Origin: Flagellimonas marinaquae
GTDB lineage: Bacteria > Bacteroidota > Bacteroidia > Flavobacteriales > Flavobacteriaceae
Direction: 5' to 3'
Length of the DNA: 64,000 nt
Assembly (NCBI RefSeq): GCF_003992675.1
Contig: NZ_RZMZ01000004.1
Coordinates: 255,501-319,500, forward strand
Position numbers and translations under genes: made by a program. Shown in pieces: positions 62,013-64,000 of the stretch. The notes below the pieces were generated by a model, which was not told the origin of the DNA, did not search any database, and saw only the letters and a list, made by a program, of their open reading frames with translations. Position 1 is the first letter of the stretch. Each line of letters begins with the position of its first letter.

Positions 62013-63122
62013 ATGACATGGGATGTATCGATTGCTTCACCAGGCAGAATCAATTTGATTGGTGAGCATACGGATTATAATGATGGTTTTGTCCTACCGG
62101 CGGCCATTGACAGACATATTTTTTTGAAACTTAGAAGTAACGGGACAAAAAGCAGGTGTACTATTAAGAGCGATGGGTTCGAAAACACCTTTGTGGCCGA
62201 TCTGTATGACCTGAAGCCCGGGACCGAAGGTTGGCACGACTATGTGCTGGGGGTCCTTAGGGAGCTGCAGCTGCTCACCCAAGGAGTAAAGGGCTTCGAC
62301 TGCTCGATCACCACGGACGTACCGGTAGGTTCAGGGGTGAGTTCCTCAGCGGCCCTGGAGTGCGGCCTCGCCTACGGGCTGAACGAACTTTTTGATTTAG
62401 GATTGGATAAACGCCGGCTCATCCATCTGTGCCAAAGAGCGGAGCATAACTTTGTGGGCACCCAATGTGGGATAATGGACCAGTTTGCCTCCATGATGGG
62501 AAAGGAGGGGCATTCGATACTTTTGGATTGTAAAAGTCTTGAACATGAATATATCCCCACACACCTAGATTCCTATGTCATTTTAATGTTGAACACCAAT
62601 GTTTCGCACAACTTGGCTACAAGTGCCTATAATACAAGGAGGGAGGAAAGTGCTTCGGCGCTGAGAGTGGTGGCAGAACATTTTGGAGTGGACCCTTCGT
62701 ATCGGTCCATTACCAGGGGAATGGTGGATGCATGCGCCGGAAAGCTTGGCGAAGTATTGTACAAAAGGTGTTCCTATATATTGGAGGAGAACCAACGGGT
62801 CTTGGATGCGGCCGATGCCTTAAGAAGGGGTGACATTGTCGCTTTGGGCGAGTTGTTGTACAAATCGCACTTGGGACAACGGATCAAATACGAGGTCAGT
62901 TGTCCGGAACTGGATTTTTTGGTAGACATGGCTAAAGAGGAGAAGAGCGTACTTGGAGCTCGAATGGTCGGTGGCGGCTTTGGTGGCTGTACGCTCAACA
63001 TCATCCATAAAGATGAGGTCGAGGGATATCTTAAAAAAGTCTCTGGAGCCTATTATGCAAAGTTCGAAATAGCGCTCTCACATTTTATCACCCGTCCCAG
63101 TCAAGGAACCCGATTAATTTAA
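62013..63122 (+). CDS. galK: Galactokinase
   Basis: Phosphorylates galactose to galactose-1-phosphate in the cytoplasm, the first committed Leloir step. The 369-residue protein has the galactokinase signature GRINLIGEHTDYNDGFVLP, the GHMP ATP motif VPVGSGVSSSAALECG and the third motif ARMVGGGFGGCTLNI. It starts 8 bp after the sulfatase and 5 bp before galT, so it is co-transcribed with both. No signal peptide, as expected. Confidence 0.97.
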   Translation: MTWDVSIASPGRINLIGEHTDYNDGFVLPAAIDRHIFLKLRSNGTKSRCTIKSDGFENTFVADLYDLKPGTEGWHDYVLGVLRELQLLTQGVKGFDCSITTDVPVGSGVSSSAALECGLAYGLNELFDLGLDKRRLIHLCQRAEHNFVGTQCGIMDQFASMMGKEGHSILLDCKSLEHEYIPTHLDSYVILMLNTNVSHNLATSAYNTRREESASALRVVAEHFGVDPSYRSITRGMVDACAGKLGEVLYKRCSYILEENQRVLDAADALRRGDIVALGELLYKSHLGQRIKYEVSCPELDFLVDMAKEEKSVLGARMVGGGFGGCTLNIIHKDEVEGYLKKVSGAYYAKFEIALSHFITRPSQGTRLI

Positions 63123-63127
63123 AAACG

Positions 63128-64000
63128 ATGGCACTAAATTTAAACGAACACGCGCACAGAAGGTACAATATATTGACCGGTGAATGGATATTGGTATCGC
63201 CCCATCGGACCCAAAGGCCCTGGCAGGGAAAACGGGAAACCAAGGTCACTAAGGAAAGGAAAGCCCACGATTCAGACTGTTACCTATGCCCGGGGAACAC
63301 TCGGGCCAGTGGAGCGACCAACCCAAATTACGAGGCGGTGTATTCCTTTACCAATGATTATTCCGCTTTGTTGGAAAACACCCCTACAGAAACTATGGAA
63401 GACGGACTATTGAGATCGATGGGGGAAAGCGGTATTTGCAAGGTGATATGTTTTTCACCAGACCATTCCCTGACCCTTCCCTTAATGGAAAGGGTGGACA
63501 TCGAAAAGGTCGTGGTTCTGTGGCAAAGGGAATATCTGGACTTGGGCGGACGGGAAGGTATCAACCATGTCCAGATTTTTGAAAACAAAGGTGATATGAT
63601 GGGCTGTAGCAACCCACATCCCCATGGACAGATATGGGCACAAAATTCCATACCCTTGGAAGTGGAAAAGAAGACGGTGCAACAGTTTAATTATTGGAAA
63701 GAAAACGGTGGCAGCCTATTGCAGGATTACCTAATTCATGAAATAGAGGCCAATGAACGGATCATCGCACAAAATGAGGACTTTATTGCCTTGGTCCCCT
63801 TTTGGGCGGTATGGCCCTTTGAGGTAATGATCGCTCCCAAAAAGCACTACCAACACATTGCGCAACTCACCCATAGGGAACGGACAAGCTTTGCAAAGAT
63901 CATCCAAGAGGTCACTATTAGATATGACAATTTGTTCGAGACATCATTTCCCTATTCCTCGGGAATCCATCAAGCGCCTACGGACGGAAAGAAGCACGAG
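63128..64000 (+). CDS. galT: Galactose-1-phosphate uridylyltransferase (3' truncated by window)
   Basis: Exchanges galactose-1-phosphate with UDP-glucose. The first 291 residues are in the window and the frame is still open at base 64000. Signatures: RRYNILTGEWILVSPHRTQR, the zinc pair CYLCPGN, and the catalytic His motif NPHPHGQIW. The ATG at 63128 follows galK by 5 bp. With galK and galM it completes entry of galactose into metabolism. Confidence 0.95.
   Translation, partial: MALNLNEHAHRRYNILTGEWILVSPHRTQRPWQGKRETKVTKERKAHDSDCYLCPGNTRASGATNPNYEAVYSFTNDYSALLENTPTETMEDGLLRSMGESGICKVICFSPDHSLTLPLMERVDIEKVVVLWQREYLDLGGREGINHVQIFENKGDMMGCSNPHPHGQIWAQNSIPLEVEKKTVQQFNYWKENGGSLLQDYLIHEIEANERIIAQNEDFIALVPFWAVWPFEVMIAPKKHYQHIAQLTHRERTSFAKIIQEVTIRYDNLFETSFPYSSGIHQAPTDGKKHE

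Overview
The window looks like a chromosome segment from a marine Bacteroidota, most likely a Flavobacteriaceae (Muricauda/Maribacter/Zobellia-like). Reasons: a TldD/TldE pair beside a MoxR-DUF58-BatA aerotolerance-type operon, YceI plus a porin, a SusC/SusD polysaccharide locus under a FecI/FecR pair, TAnnTTTG-type -7 elements, and almost no Shine-Dalgarno sequences. This is family-level inference; no database search was run.

Bases 1-19331 are ordinary chromosome: truncated tldD, tldE, a tightly coupled six-gene operon (DUF4159, MoxR ATPase, DUF58, BatA-like, two large membrane proteins), a convergent lipoprotein esterase, pyruvate phosphate dikinase, a yceI-porin-yceI group, and a secreted sugar isomerase-like protein.

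Bases 19332-19405 are tRNA-Arg(TCT). A roughly 19 kb integrative element (19364-38340) sits in its 3' half, flanked by a 46-bp duplication of that half. It carries a Xis-like HTH protein, a frameshifted DUF5131 gene, a DUF3987 primase/helicase-like gene, a tyrosine recombinase, a KilAC-like protein, a RecA-like ATPase, a DUF3871 protein, a GIY-YIG protein, a complete type I restriction-modification operon (xre-hsdM-hsdS-hsdR-membrane protein), radC, and a small XRE/lipoprotein/membrane-protein module. No relaxase or conjugation genes are visible.

Bases 38341-about 44500 look like a second accessory segment, perhaps a tandem element or a remnant. It holds an XRE repressor divergent from an operon of one HEPN-domain protein and three short proteins that resemble the HEPN protein's own C-terminal domain. 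Next comes a 1.1 kb non-coding stretch with three diverged 131-bp tandem repeats, two copies of a double-hairpin element and twin palindromes. Then radC, a DUF6876 protein, ssb and a small ORF follow on the minus strand. The HEPN operon with the non-coding locus is the strongest candidate for an undescribed system.

Bases 44652-47560 hold an HxlR regulator divergent from a double-SnoaL lipoprotein and a short-chain dehydrogenase, then a DinB protein. Bases 47718-64000 are a polysaccharide utilisation locus: ECF sigma factor, FecR anti-sigma, SusC with an STN domain, SusD, three formylglycine-type sulfatases, a GH43-like protein, aldose 1-epimerase, galactokinase and a GalT cut by the window end. 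Together these suggest uptake of a sulfated galactose-containing glycan, desulfation in the periplasm and entry of galactose into the Leloir pathway.
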